From NCBI RefSeq assembly GCF_008087085.1, contig NZ_VIYJ01000002.1, positions 434,001-498,000 on the forward strand: DNA of 64,000 nt. The letters are read 5' to 3'. The stretch is from Nocardioides rubriscoriae. GTDB taxonomy: Bacteria > Actinomycetota > Actinomycetes > Propionibacteriales > Nocardioidaceae. Numbering within the stretch: position 1 is the first letter of the stretch; each line of letters starts with the position of its first letter. The position numbers and the translations under genes are program-made. Below the pieces are notes generated by a model, which ran no database searches, had not been told where the DNA came from, and was given only the letters and a program-made list of their open reading frames with translations. Positions 1 through 9,943 of the stretch are shown one piece after another.

Positions 1-739
1 CGGCGTTGAGCTGGTCGGTCATCAGGTGCCAGCCGCCGTTGACCTCGCCGACGACGTTGGTGACGGGCACCCGGACGTCCTCGTAGTAGGTGGCGCTGGT
101 GCCGACGCCGGCGACGGTGTGGACCGGTGTGTAGGACACGCCGGGGGCGTCGGCCGGCACCAGGATCATCGACAGGCCCTTGTGGCGGGGCAGGTCGGGG
201 TCGGTGCGGCAGGCCAGCCAGATCCAGTCGGCGTACTGGATCAGCGAGGTCCACATCTTCTGGCCGTTGATGACCCACTCGTCGCCCTCGCGGACGGCCT
301 TGGTCTTCAACGACGCCAGGTCGGTGCCCGAGCCCGGCTCGGAGTAGCCGATCGAGAAGTGCAGCTCGCCGGCGAGGATCTTGGGCAGGAAGAACTCCTT
401 CTGCTCGTCGGTGCCGTAGCGCATGATCGTCGGCCCGACGGTGTTGAGCGTCAGGTAGGGGATCGGCACCCCGGCGACCGCGGCCGCGTCGGTGAAGATC
501 AGCTGCTCGACGACCGAGCGGGCCTGGCCGCCGTACTCCTTCGGCCAGCCGATGCCGAGCCAGCCGTCGCGGCCGACCTGGCGGATGACGTCCTTGTAGA
601 CGCTTGCTTCGCCGAACTCACCGAACTCCCCGGTGGCCGAGGCCAGGCCGGCCTTGACCTCGGGGGTGACGAGCTGGGCGAAGTAGTCAGCGAGCTCGGC
701 ACGCAGCGCGTGGTGCTCGGGTGCGAGGGCGAGGTGCAT
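1..739 (-). CDS. Acyl-CoA dehydrogenase (FadE type), partial at left edge
   Basis: The first ~246 residues of an acyl-CoA dehydrogenase are present; the C-terminus lies beyond the window. The family oxidises acyl-CoA thioesters at the alpha-beta bond with FAD. The N-terminal helical domain is followed by the beta-domain, with YSEPGSGTDLASLKTKA and a later IQYADWIWLA segment typical of the FAD/substrate region. The start is the ATG complementary to 737-739, 7 nt downstream of a TAGTCT -10-like hexamer. It is divergent from kshA and shares a KstR-like palindrome with it, so a role in sterol side-chain or ring degradation is likely. The substrate cannot be read from the sequence. Confidence 0.9.
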   Translation of the reverse strand, partial: MHLALAPEHHALRAELADYFAQLVTPEVKAGLASATGEFGEFGEASVYKDVIRQVGRDGWLGIGWPKEYGGQARSVVEQLIFTDAAAVAGVPIPYLTLNTVGPTIMRYGTDEQKEFFLPKILAGELHFSIGYSEPGSGTDLASLKTKAVREGDEWVINGQKMWTSLIQYADWIWLACRTDPDLPRHKGLSMILVPADAPGVSYTPVHTVAGVGTSATYYEDVRVPVTNVVGEVNGGWHLMTDQLNA

Positions 740-746
740 GGGCGCC

Positions 747-752
747 AGACTA
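747..752 (-). promoter_or_regulatory. -10 element of the fadE gene
   Basis: TAGTCT on the minus strand ends 7 nt before the ATG, which implies a leaderless or nearly leaderless transcript. It overlaps the left end of the KstR-like palindrome, so a bound repressor would block it. Confidence 0.5.
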
Positions 753-764
753 GAACGTGTTCTC
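751..764. promoter_or_regulatory. KstR-like operator between fadE and kshA
   Basis: The core AGAACgtGTTCT (752-763) has perfect 5-bp arms. It matches the published KstR consensus TnnAACnnGTTnnA at every fixed position except the last. It lies between divergent fadE and kshA and overlaps the inferred fadE -10. KstR is the TetR-family repressor of cholesterol catabolism in actinobacteria. Binding is inferred; no kstR gene is in the window. Confidence 0.65.
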
Positions 765-773
765 GTTTTCGGC

Positions 774-779
774 TAGCCT
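774..779 (+). promoter_or_regulatory. -10 element of kshA
   Basis: TAGCCT lies exactly 6 nt before the kshA ATG, indicating leaderless transcription just downstream of the KstR-like palindrome. Confidence 0.5.
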
Positions 780-785
780 CTCCCC

Positions 786-1931
786 ATGAGCGACGTCCGC
801 ACTCTCGACCAGGGCACCGCCCCGGAGCGCTTCGCCCGGGGGTGGCACTGCCTCGGGCTGGCCACCGCGTTCGACGACGGCAAGCCGCACGGCATCGAGG
901 CCTTCGGCACCAAGCTCGTGGTGTGGGCCGATTCCCAGGGCGAGCTGCAGGTCCTCGACGGCTACTGCCGCCACATGGGCGGCGACCTCACCCAGGGCTC
1001 GGTCAAGGGTGACGAGGTCGCCTGCCCCTTCCACGACTGGCGCTGGGGCGGCGACGGCCGCTGCAAGGCGATCCCCTACGCGCGCCGCGTCCCGCTGCGC
1101 GCGCGCACGCAGAAGTACCCCACCGCCATCCGCAACGGCCAGCTGCTGATCTGGCACGACGTCGAGGGCTCGCCGGCCGACCACGACCTGCTGCCCCCCG
1201 AGCTGCCCGGCGTGATGACCGACGCCTACACCGCCTGGGACTGGAACGTCGTCCCGATCGAGGGCTCGCACTGCCGCGAGCTGATCGACAACGTGGTCGA
1301 CATGGCGCACTTCTACTACGTGCACTTCTCGTTCCCCACGAGCTTCCGCAACGTCTTCGAGGGTCACGTCGCGACCCAGTTCATGGAGTCCAAGGGCCGC
1401 CCCGACATGTCGGGCGGCTACGGCGACTCTGACCTGTTCCTGAAGTCCGAGGCGACCTACTACGGGCCGTCGTACATGATCAACTGGCTCGACGTCGACT
1501 ACAAGGGATTCCAGACCGAGGTCATCCTCATCAACTGCCACATCCCGACCGGCCCCGACTCCTTCACGCTCCAGTACGGTCTGACGGTCAAGAAGCCCGA
1601 GGGCCTCGACGACGCCACCGCGCAGTTCATCGCCGACAAGTACGCCGAGATGTTCGGCGGCGGGTTCCTGCAGGACGTGCACATCTGGAAGAACAAGGTC
1701 CCCGTCCAGAACCCCCTGCTCTGCGAGGAGGACGGCCCCGTCTACCAGCTGCGCCGCTGGTACGAGCAGTTCTACGTCGACCGCGCCGACGTCACCCCCG
1801 AGATGGTCGACCGGTTCGAGTTCGAGGTCGACACGACCAAGGCCAACGAGTTCTGGCAGGACGAGGTCGCCGAGAACCTCCGGCTCAAGGCCGAGGCCGA
1901 CGAGGCCGCCGGGGTCACGGCGGGGCACTGA
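786..1931 (+). CDS. kshA: 3-ketosteroid 9-alpha-hydroxylase, oxygenase subunit KshA
   Basis: This 381-residue Rieske non-heme iron oxygenase has the usual KshA length. The Rieske [2Fe-2S] ligands are visible as C61-x-H63 and C80-x2-H83. The mononuclear iron motif NVVDMAHFYYVH supplies H175 and H180. KshA hydroxylates ring-B carbon 9 of androstenedione-type steroids or their CoA thioesters, which leads to opening of rings A/B; electrons come from KshB. The matching reductase lies two genes downstream, and a KstR-like site lies upstream. The ATG at 786 follows a -10 hexamer by 6 nt. The main alternative is another steroid- or terpenoid-directed Rieske oxygenase of the same subfamily. Confidence 0.9.
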   Translation: MSDVRTLDQGTAPERFARGWHCLGLATAFDDGKPHGIEAFGTKLVVWADSQGELQVLDGYCRHMGGDLTQGSVKGDEVACPFHDWRWGGDGRCKAIPYARRVPLRARTQKYPTAIRNGQLLIWHDVEGSPADHDLLPPELPGVMTDAYTAWDWNVVPIEGSHCRELIDNVVDMAHFYYVHFSFPTSFRNVFEGHVATQFMESKGRPDMSGGYGDSDLFLKSEATYYGPSYMINWLDVDYKGFQTEVILINCHIPTGPDSFTLQYGLTVKKPEGLDDATAQFIADKYAEMFGGGFLQDVHIWKNKVPVQNPLLCEEDGPVYQLRRWYEQFYVDRADVTPEMVDRFEFEVDTTKANEFWQDEVAENLRLKAEADEAAGVTAGH

Positions 1932-1933
1932 GC

Positions 1934-2233
1934 GTGGCCTCCTTCGTCCCGACCCGCCCCGACACCCTCGTCGACCAGCAGCTCTACACCCAGGCCCGGC
2001 AGACCGAGGTCTCCTGCCTGGACTGCCTGGCCCGCGTGGGCGTGAAGAAGAACAGCGAGCACCACACCTCCGTGCAGTGGACGGCCGAGGCCGCCGCGCA
2101 CTGCCCTGACCTCGCCCGACGCAGCCGGGCCGACGGCCGCAGCGCCCACCCGGCCTGTCCACGCCTCGTCGCCAGCATCGAGGCGGCCGTGCGGGACGGC
2201 AGGATCCCGATCGGCGCCGAGGACGGCTACTGA
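1934..2233 (+). CDS. Small Cys-rich protein between kshA and kshB
   Basis: A 99-residue protein that I cannot assign to a named family. It begins with GTG 2 bp after the kshA stop, so it is probably translationally coupled. It contains a CxxC pair (SCLDCLA), two later single cysteines (HCP and ACP) and a HH pair, which would suit a small zinc- or iron-binding fold. There is no signal peptide or membrane segment. Its position inside the ksh operon suggests a role tied to the oxygenase, such as a maturation or regulatory partner, but that is inference from context only. Confidence 0.75.
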   Translation: MASFVPTRPDTLVDQQLYTQARQTEVSCLDCLARVGVKKNSEHHTSVQWTAEAAAHCPDLARRSRADGRSAHPACPRLVASIEAAVRDGRIPIGAEDGY

Positions 2234-2279
2234 GCCGGGTGCGCCCACCCCGCCCCGTTCCCCACCCTGAGAGAGAACC

Positions 2280-3380
2280 GTGACGACGCAGTCCTTCGAG
2301 CTCGAGGTCGTCGACGTCGTCGAGGAGACGGCCGACGCCCACTCGATCACCTTCCGGGTGCCCGCGGGCGCCGAGGCCGACTTCGCCTTCCGGCCCGGCC
2401 AGTTCCTCACCGTGGCCGTGCCCAGCGACGTCACCGGGCTCGCCGCGCGCTGCTACTCGCTGTGCAGCAGCCCCGCCGACGAGAGCGGCACGCTGACGAT
2501 CGCGGTCAAGCGCACCGCCGACGGCTACGCGTCCAACTGGCTGTGCGACCACCTGCGCGAGGGCGACACCCTGCGGGTGCTGCCCCCGTCGGGCATCTTC
2601 ACCCCGGCCTCCCTCGACGCCGACCTGCTGCTGTTCGCCGGCGGCAGCGGCGTCACCCCGATCATGTCGATCGCCCGCACCGCGCTGGCCCGGGGGACCG
2701 GTCGCATCGTGGTCTTCTACGCCAACCGCGACGAGCGCTCGGTGATCTTCGCCCGCGAGCTCACCGCCCTGGCCGCCGCGCACCCCGACCGGCTGCAGGT
2801 CGTGCACTGGCTCGAGTCGGTGCAGGGCCTGCCGACCCCGGAGCAGGTGCGGGCCTTCGCGGCCGACCGGACGTCGTACGACGCCTTCGTGTGCGGGCCG
2901 GGCCCGTTCATGAAGATGACCGTCGCGGTGCTCAAGGAGCTCGGGTTCCCCCGCGAGCGCCGCCACCAGGAGAAGTTCGTCTCCCTGGGGGGCAACCCCT
3001 TCGGCGACCTGCCGCAGGCCGAGCAGGCGGCCGAGGAGATCGCGGCCGCCGAGGGCGAGGCTCCCGAGCCCGACGGCCGCCCTGACGCTGCCGGCCTCGT
3101 GGGCCCGGTGCGGCTCGAGGTCGAGCTCGACGGGGAGACCCACGTCCTCGACGACTGGGACCCCGCCACCCGGATGCTCGACCACCTCGAGGCCCGCGGC
3201 ATCAAGGCGCCCTCCTCGTGTCGCGAGGGGGAATGCTCGGCGTGCGCTGTGCGGCTGCTCGAGGGCGACGTGACCATGGCGCACAACGACGTGCTCGACG
3301 ACGAGGACCTCGCCGAGGGCATCCGGCTGGCCTGCCAGGCCACGCCGACCACCCCCGTGGTGCGCGCGACCTACTCCTGA
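2280..3380 (+). CDS. kshB: 3-ketosteroid 9-alpha-hydroxylase, ferredoxin reductase subunit KshB
   Basis: This 366-residue reductase has three modules: an N-terminal FAD-binding barrel (about 1-100, with RCYSLCSSP for flavin contact), an NAD(P)-binding domain (about 105-230, GGSGVTPIMS) and a C-terminal plant-type [2Fe-2S] ferredoxin domain. The cluster ligands are C314, C319 and C322 in CREGECSAC, plus C352. This is the Hmp/PaaE-like layout of KshB, which passes electrons from NADH to KshA. The GTG start has a GAGAGAG ribosome-binding site at about 2269-2275. The 46-bp gap to the preceding gene still fits one operon. Confidence 0.88.
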   Translation: MTTQSFELEVVDVVEETADAHSITFRVPAGAEADFAFRPGQFLTVAVPSDVTGLAARCYSLCSSPADESGTLTIAVKRTADGYASNWLCDHLREGDTLRVLPPSGIFTPASLDADLLLFAGGSGVTPIMSIARTALARGTGRIVVFYANRDERSVIFARELTALAAAHPDRLQVVHWLESVQGLPTPEQVRAFAADRTSYDAFVCGPGPFMKMTVAVLKELGFPRERRHQEKFVSLGGNPFGDLPQAEQAAEEIAAAEGEAPEPDGRPDAAGLVGPVRLEVELDGETHVLDDWDPATRMLDHLEARGIKAPSSCREGECSACAVRLLEGDVTMAHNDVLDDEDLAEGIRLACQATPTTPVVRATYS

Positions 3381-3673
3381 TCGGCGACAAAGTCCGGCGA
3401 AGTCCTCAAGTCAGACCTTTCGGTCACCGAGGACTAGACCGAGCGGTTCAACGACGCTCGACGAACGGACTAGATCAACAATTCAGTAACATCCAGACGC
3501 CGGTCTAGACCGAAAGATCCAAATTCGGGTAACGCTAGGTCAACCTCCGCGCGGTGGGTTTGACTTTGCCCACCGGCCGGTCGGACGGCCCCTCGCCGGG
3601 GCCGACGCCGTCCGCCCCCCGTCTCCCTCACGCCCGGGCAGCTGCGCGGCCCACCCACCGGAAAGGAACGCCC
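3381..3673. promoter_or_regulatory. Non-coding gap with three spaced GGWCTAGAYC motifs
   Basis: No credible gene lies between the kshB stop and the ATG at 3674. The gap is AT-richer than its surroundings and contains GGACTAGACC (3431), GGACTAGATC (3467) and GGTCTAGACC (3502), spaced 36 and 35 bp apart. A 12-bp inverted repeat, GACCTTTCGGTC (3414-3425) against GACCGAAAGATC (3508-3519, one mismatch), brackets the set. This resembles a multi-site operator and promoter for the gene at 3674. The regulator is unknown. Confidence 0.45.
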
Positions 3674-4243
3674 ATGATCACCACGTTCCTCGTGATCGGA
3701 CTGGTCGGCGCGGTCGTCCTGGTGGCCTGCGCGGCCGCGCAGCCGGCCGGCGACCGCGGGCTCCAGCGCGGTGCAGCGCGTCGCCGACGCTTCGTCGAGC
3801 AGAACCCCACGCACGTCAACTCCCACGACATCCGCACCCAGCTGGTGCGCGACGGGGTCGCACTGTCGCAGGCCCGCTTCATCACCGAGAAGGCCGCCGA
3901 GCACGGCATCAAGCCCTTCACGATGTGGCTCTGGGTCCAGCAGTTCGACGCCGAGGCCCTCGGCATCGTCGTGGCCGCCGACCTGTCCCACCGCGACCTG
4001 CTCACCCACATCAGCAACGGCACCGTGCCCGACCTCGAGGAGCTCAAGGTCTTCGCGGCGGCCAACGGCCTCCACATCGCCGGACCGCCGGTGCGGACCC
4101 CGCGTCGCCGGGTCCTGGTCGACTCGGGGCTCACCGCGCCGCGACGCGTCCCGCTGCCCGCGATCCACGAGCCCGGCAGCTGGCCGGGCGAGCCGCCGAC
4201 GCCGCCGCGCACCCGCCTCGGTCAGGGTGGCGTCGCGGCCTGA
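3674..4243 (+). CDS. Hypothetical protein with N-terminal membrane anchor
   Basis: A 189-residue protein of unknown family. Residues about 3-22 (FLVIGLVGAVVLVACAAA) form one hydrophobic segment that may be a signal anchor, followed by a basic stretch (RRRR). The rest is soluble, with helical and charged regions and a Pro-rich C-terminal tail. The ATG at 3674 is preferred over an upstream in-frame GTG (3554) because GGAAAGGA lies at 3660-3667. The long upstream region with repeated motifs suggests dedicated regulation. No function can be assigned. Confidence 0.7.
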   Translation: MITTFLVIGLVGAVVLVACAAAQPAGDRGLQRGAARRRRFVEQNPTHVNSHDIRTQLVRDGVALSQARFITEKAAEHGIKPFTMWLWVQQFDAEALGIVVAADLSHRDLLTHISNGTVPDLEELKVFAAANGLHIAGPPVRTPRRRVLVDSGLTAPRRVPLPAIHEPGSWPGEPPTPPRTRLGQGGVAA

Positions 4244-4256
4244 GCCGCCGTCCGTG

Positions 4257-4940
4257 TCAGAAGCCGCGCTCGCGCCACTCGCCGAGGTGCGGCCGCTCGG
4301 CGCCGATCGTCGAGTCGTCGCCGTGGCCGGGGTAGAACCAGGTGTCGTCGGGCAGCCGGCCGAAGACCTTGGTCTCGACCTCGTCGATGAGCTGGGCGAA
4401 CGCCGCGGCGTCGCCGAAGGTCGCTCCGACCCCGCCGGGGAACAGCGAGTCGCCGGTGAAGAGGTGAGCGTGGCCGTCGGGGTCGTCGTACAGCAGCGCG
4501 ACCGAGCCCGGCGTGTGCCCGGCCAGGGCGATCACCTGCAGCGTGCACGACCCGACCGAGACCGTGTCGTCGTGGGTGAGGCGACGCGCGACCGGTACGC
4601 CGGTCTGCTCGGTGATCGCGTCGGCGTCGGGCGCGCCGGCCGCGACCTCGGCCCCCGTCGCGCCGATGACGTCGGCGAGCGCCCGGTGGTGGTCCCAGTG
4701 CTGGTGGGTGGTGATGACCGTCGACAACCCGTCGGCGACCAGGGGGAGCAGCGTGTCGGGCTCGGCCGCCGCGTCGATGAGGACCCGGTCGCCGGTGTCG
4801 CGGCAGGTGAGCAGGTAGCAGTTGTTGCTCATCTTCGGGTCGACCGCGACCTTCGTGATGCTCAGGTGGGTCAGCTCGCGCGTCGCGGCGCCACCGCCGA
4901 CGGTGACCTTCCCCGTGTAACCGTCGTTCCCGCTCACCAT
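4257..4940 (-). CDS. MBL-fold metallo-hydrolase (glyoxalase II-like)
   Basis: A 227-residue metallo-beta-lactamase-fold protein. The metal-binding signature appears as THQHWDHH, followed by a GHTPGS motif, a FTGDSLF metal-ligand aspartate region and a C-terminal YPGHGDD histidine. This is the ligand set of the glyoxalase II/hydrolase branch, which uses two metal ions. The ATG overlaps the stop of the upstream isomerase gene by 7 bp, so the two are co-translated. M. tuberculosis has a similar MBL gene (Rv1637c) next to uvrA. A mycothiol-linked thioester is a plausible substrate given its partner, but this is inferred. Confidence 0.85.
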   Translation of the reverse strand: MVSGNDGYTGKVTVGGGAATRELTHLSITKVAVDPKMSNNCYLLTCRDTGDRVLIDAAAEPDTLLPLVADGLSTVITTHQHWDHHRALADVIGATGAEVAAGAPDADAITEQTGVPVARRLTHDDTVSVGSCTLQVIALAGHTPGSVALLYDDPDGHAHLFTGDSLFPGGVGATFGDAAAFAQLIDEVETKVFGRLPDDTWFYPGHGDDSTIGAERPHLGEWRERGF

Positions 4941-5644
4941 GCCTCGATCCCCGGCAGCTCGCCGTCGCTCGTCAGTCCGTCGCCCTCGCCACGTCCGGTG
5001 AGCCACCAGCCGAGGGCTGCGGCGGTCCCGGAGACGGTGGGCGCTGCGGTGCCACCCTCCCACGTGCGCCCGGCGTCGGTCGCGACGAGGGTGGCACGGA
5101 CCTGGGGGGCGAACCGGTCGACCACGCGGACCGCGAAGTCCGGGGACCAGTCAGCCGCGGTGTAGCCGATCGCGAGGTCGGCGTGGTGGATCTCGACCTC
5201 GTGCAGGCGCATCGACCCGACCGCCCCGGCGGGGAAGGTCCGGTCGCTGCCGGGCGTGCGCTCGACCACGGTCCCGAGCCGGTCCTCGGGCACCGTGGTG
5301 ACCGCGTCGGCGAACGCGGCGGTGGCGGCGTGCAGGCGGAAGCGCAGCGCACCGGGGGTCGCCGCCGCGAGCACGTCGATGTCGTGGTCGCGGGCCTCGG
5401 CCCCGGGGTACATCGCAACAGGCCGACCCTCGATCACGCCGTGCAGCACGCCTGCGAGGGCCTCGGCGTTGAGCGCGAGGTGGGCCACGACGTGGGCGCG
5501 CGACCACCCGGGCAGCAGCGAGGGGCCGGCGTACGCCGCGTCGTCGAGCGCGTCGACCGCGCGCAGCAGGCGGTCGGTGGCGACTTGCAGCGGGTCGGGC
5601 CGGGTGCCGGGCTGGGCGTCGGTCTGGGCGTCGGGCGGTGCCAT
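4934..5644 (-). CDS. Maleylpyruvate isomerase family mycothiol-dependent protein
   Basis: This 236-residue protein belongs to the DinB/MDMPI superfamily. LPGWSRAHVVAHL near residue 45 supplies the first metal histidine, and RLHEVEIHHADL supplies the HExxxHH pair, matching the His/Glu/His metal site of mycothiol-dependent maleylpyruvate isomerase. Members use mycothiol for isomerisation or thiol-transfer reactions; the true substrate is unknown in most cases. The ATG at 5644 is preferred over the one at 5653 because GAGG lies 9 nt upstream. It forms a two-gene operon with the MBL hydrolase and is divergent from uvrA. Confidence 0.8.
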   Translation of the reverse strand: MAPPDAQTDAQPGTRPDPLQVATDRLLRAVDALDDAAYAGPSLLPGWSRAHVVAHLALNAEALAGVLHGVIEGRPVAMYPGAEARDHDIDVLAAATPGALRFRLHAATAAFADAVTTVPEDRLGTVVERTPGSDRTFPAGAVGSMRLHEVEIHHADLAIGYTAADWSPDFAVRVVDRFAPQVRATLVATDAGRTWEGGTAAPTVSGTAAALGWWLTGRGEGDGLTSDGELPGIEAW

Positions 5645-5762
5645 GGGTCCCATCCTCAGGGGTGGCGCAACCCTTCTGGGTAGCCGCCGGAAACAGAACT
5701 GTCGGCGGCGGCGCCTAGGCTGGCCCGGTCGGCGCGGCAGGTTGCCGTGCCGGCGCCCATGA

Positions 5763-5776
5763 CGAACACTTGTTCG
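5763..5776. promoter_or_regulatory. LexA (SOS) box of uvrA
   Basis: CGAACacttGTTCG is a perfect palindrome matching the actinobacterial SOS box core GAAC-N4-GTTC. It lies 30 bp upstream of the uvrA GTG. It implies DNA-damage induction through LexA cleavage. Confidence 0.8.
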
Positions 5777-5805
5777 AACACCCACCGGTCGATCCAGGGG
5801 ACTCA

Positions 5806-8886
<3,081 letters not shown>

Positions 8887-8972
8887 GCGATCTCTCTCAT
8901 GCTCGTCTCATCACCGCGGACTAGTGTCGGATTCAACGACCGTCCCGTCCCCGGTTGCTCGAGGAGTCCGTC

Positions 8973-9446
8973 GTGACCGTCCCCCGTTCCGCCCTCACCC
9001 GTCGCAGCGCGCTCGCCGGGGTCACCGGCGCGGGTCTGGCGCTGCCGGTCCTGGCCGCGTGCGGCGGTGAGGGCGTGGCGACGGGTGGCGCCTCCCCGAC
9101 TTCCACCACTGCGTCCACGACCCAGCCGACCAGCCAGCCCACGACCGAGCCGCCCGGCGCAGACGGGTCGATCCCGGTCGCCGACGTCCCGGTCGGCAGC
9201 GGCGTGGTCGTGCTCGACCCCCAGGTCGTCGTCACCCAACCGACAGAAGGCGAGATCAAGGTGTTCAGCTCGATCTGCACCCACTCCGGGTGCCCCGTCT
9301 CCGACATCGAGGGCAGCGTGATCACCTGCCGCTGCCACGGCAGCACCTTCGACGCCGCGACCGGCGCCGTGCTGGGCGGGCCGGCGCCCGCGCCGCTGGC
9401 CCCGGTCGACTTCACCGTCCAGGGCGACCGGGTCGTGGTGTCGTGA
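8973..9446 (+). CDS. Rieske [2Fe-2S] lipoprotein, Tat-type signal (copy 1)
   Basis: A 157-residue exported Rieske protein. Twin arginines at 10-11 precede a hydrophobic stretch ending in the lipobox LAAC (Cys30), so Tat export and lipid anchoring are likely. A Thr/Ser-rich linker follows. The Rieske ligands are C102-x-H104 and C119-x2-H122. C107 and C121 occupy the places of the disulfide found in bc1-type Rieske proteins. The GTG start has GAGGAG 6 nt upstream, and TAGTGT at 8922-8927 may be the -10. It overlaps the next gene, a paralogue, by 4 bp. An extracytoplasmic electron-transfer role is likely; the redox partner is unknown. Confidence 0.85.
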   Translation: MTVPRSALTRRSALAGVTGAGLALPVLAACGGEGVATGGASPTSTTASTTQPTSQPTTEPPGADGSIPVADVPVGSGVVVLDPQVVVTQPTEGEIKVFSSICTHSGCPVSDIEGSVITCRCHGSTFDAATGAVLGGPAPAPLAPVDFTVQGDRVVVS

Positions 9447-9871
9447 GCGCCGCCGACTTCCGGCCGACCCGGCGCATCGTCTTCCAGGGCCTCGGCGCCC
9501 TCGGCGTGGCCGCGGCGCTCGCCGGCTGCAGTGGCGCCGCGACCGGCGGCGACGGCGGCGGCGGGGGAGCGGTCCCCGAGGCCGGCTCCGTGCTGGCCAC
9601 CACGTCCGAGGTGCCCGTCGGCGGCGGCATCGTCCTGCCCGACGCCAACCTCGTGCTCACGCAGCCGACCGCGGGCGACTTCAAGGCCTTCTCGGCGACC
9701 TGCACCCACACCGGCACCCAGGTCAACGCCATCGACGGCACCGACATCGTCTGCCCCAACCACGGCAGCCGGTTCTCGATCACCGACGGCTCGGTGACCA
9801 ACCCGCCGGCGAGCTCGCCGCTCGAGCCCATCGCGATCAAGGTCGACGGCGACAACATCCTCACGGCCTAG
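9443..9871 (+). CDS. Rieske [2Fe-2S] lipoprotein, Tat-type signal (copy 2)
   Basis: A 142-residue paralogue of the preceding gene, with GTG overlapping its stop in a GTGA junction. Twin arginines at 10-11 and lipobox LAGC (Cys29) indicate Tat export and lipidation, followed by a Gly-rich linker. The cluster ligands are C87-x-H89 and C104-x2-H107. Unlike copy 1 it lacks the two extra cysteines of the bc1-type disulfide (CTHTG and CPNHG), so its cluster should behave more like a ferredoxin-type Rieske centre. The pair probably arose by tandem duplication and may be co-expressed with different redox potentials. Confidence 0.85.
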   Translation: MSAADFRPTRRIVFQGLGALGVAAALAGCSGAATGGDGGGGGAVPEAGSVLATTSEVPVGGGIVLPDANLVLTQPTAGDFKAFSATCTHTGTQVNAIDGTDIVCPNHGSRFSITDGSVTNPPASSPLEPIAIKVDGDNILTA

Positions 9872-9943
9872 GGCCTGCCAGACCGGCGGCGTCGGGCCGA
9901 CGACGTGACGTGACGTCGGTCACGCCGCGTCGTTGTCCCGGGC

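Noticed and set aside
750..3284. Long open frame (844 residues) antisense to kshA-kshB
   Set aside because: It is a GC-bias shadow with low-complexity Arg/Gly/Val-rich sequence and no family motifs, and it lies opposite intact genes.
3554..3673. Upstream GTG start for the membrane-anchored unknown protein
   Set aside because: The 40 extra residues are Pro/Arg-rich without pattern, and GGAAAGGA fits ATG 3674.
9909..9924. Hairpin CGTGAC-gtcg-GTCACG before the LVIVD gene as an operator
   Set aside because: Too short and too common in a GC-rich genome to support a specific regulatory claim; mentioned only under the gene.
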